A stretch of 11,163 bases of DNA from an uncultured Psychrobacillus sp. GTDB taxonomy: Bacteria > Bacillota > Bacilli > Bacillales_A > Planococcaceae. A program made the position numbers and the translations under genes. Location of the stretch: positions 1 through 11,163 of the forward strand of contig CAKQHO010000114.1 in assembly GCA_934234185.1 (NCBI GenBank). The letters are read 5' to 3'. Of the stretch, positions 11,087 to 11,163 are shown in pieces. How positions within the stretch are numbered: position 1 is the stretch's first letter; each line of letters opens with the position of its first letter. The notes beneath the pieces are model-generated. The model saw only the letters and a list, made by a program, of their open reading frames with translations, ran no database searches and was not told the DNA's origin.

Positions 11087-11163
11087 CTATTATTTTTTAA
11101 GGTTGTAGAAAGATGCAAGACCTTTGTATTCAGCTAAATCGCCAAGCTCGTCTTCGATGCGAA
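11087..11163 (-). repeat. attR: right copy of the eno 3'-end direct repeat
   Basis: Identical to 725-801 over all 77 visible bases, with the window edge cutting it. The offset between copies is 10,362 bp. Confidence 0.88.
11090..11163 (-). CDS. eno: Enolase, C-terminal end (partial, runs off the window)
   Basis: The last 23 codons and the stop encode RIEDELGDLAEYKGLASF followed by YNLKK, the conserved C-terminus of Bacillaceae enolase, the glycolytic enzyme that converts 2-phosphoglycerate to phosphoenolpyruvate. The rest of the gene lies to the right of the window. Integration restored the stop codon and C-terminus exactly, because the element brings its own copy of this segment, so the protein should be unchanged. 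Its native terminator was displaced to 664-705 and replaced by the element's hairpin at 10954-10998. That this copy, and not the left one, is the complete gene is inferred from the left copy losing similarity after about 35 codons. Confidence 0.88.
   Translation of the reverse strand, partial: RIEDELGDLAEYKGLASFYNLKK

Overview
The window looks like chromosomal DNA of a low-GC Gram-positive bacterium of the Bacillaceae that carries one integrated mobile element of about 10.4 kb. The host assignment rests on three things. The last codons of an enolase gene (eno) appear on the minus strand. Strong AAGGAGG-type ribosome binding sites and U-tract terminators occur throughout. A 133-bp palindromic interspersed repeat of a type I know from Bacillus-like genomes lies at 442-574.

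The key layout fact is that the 3' end of eno occurs twice in direct orientation, at 725-801 or slightly beyond and at 11087-11163 (77 identical bp visible; the right copy is cut by the window edge). The right copy is presumably the end of the intact enolase gene entering from outside the window. The left copy is a displaced stub that still has the old eno terminator beside it (664-705). Everything between, 725-11086, is read here as an element that a tyrosine recombinase (10027-10953) inserted at the eno stop-codon end. A 9-bp inverted repeat (856-864 and 11078-11086) lies just inside the two att copies.

Right to left inside the element: (1) the integrase, whose leader carries a 17-bp hairpin plus U-tract that can act as a new eno terminator and also buries the integrase ribosome binding site; (2) a candidate short plus-strand RNA and about 480 bp without genes; (3) a divergent type II restriction-modification pair, an NgoPII-like endonuclease and a HaeIII-like cytosine-5 methyltransferase, probably for GGCC; (4) a serine resolvase/invertase; (5) about 1.3 kb of non-coding, repeat-rich DNA (five copies of a 16-bp dyad, about 20-bp iterons beside an AT-rich block, several stem-loops) that looks like a replication/control region; (6) a leftward set of small genes: a coiled-coil protein, two small helical unknowns, a ribbon-helix-helix protein, a RepA_N-like winged-helix initiator, a phage terminase small subunit (TerS), and two small unknowns, closed by a strong terminator at 1052-1085.

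An integrase, a replication initiator with an origin-like region, and a lone TerS without large terminase or virion genes is the signature of phage satellites (PICI-like islands). Here it is combined with plasmid-like parts (RepA_N-type Rep, ribbon-helix-helix regulator, resolvase) and a restriction-modification cassette that could defend the host. The satellite reading is inference. The alternative is an integrative plasmid that acquired a terS gene. GGCC occurs only twice in the whole window by eye, and one copy sits in the promoter gap between the restriction and modification genes, suggesting both GGCC avoidance and possible methylation-responsive control.
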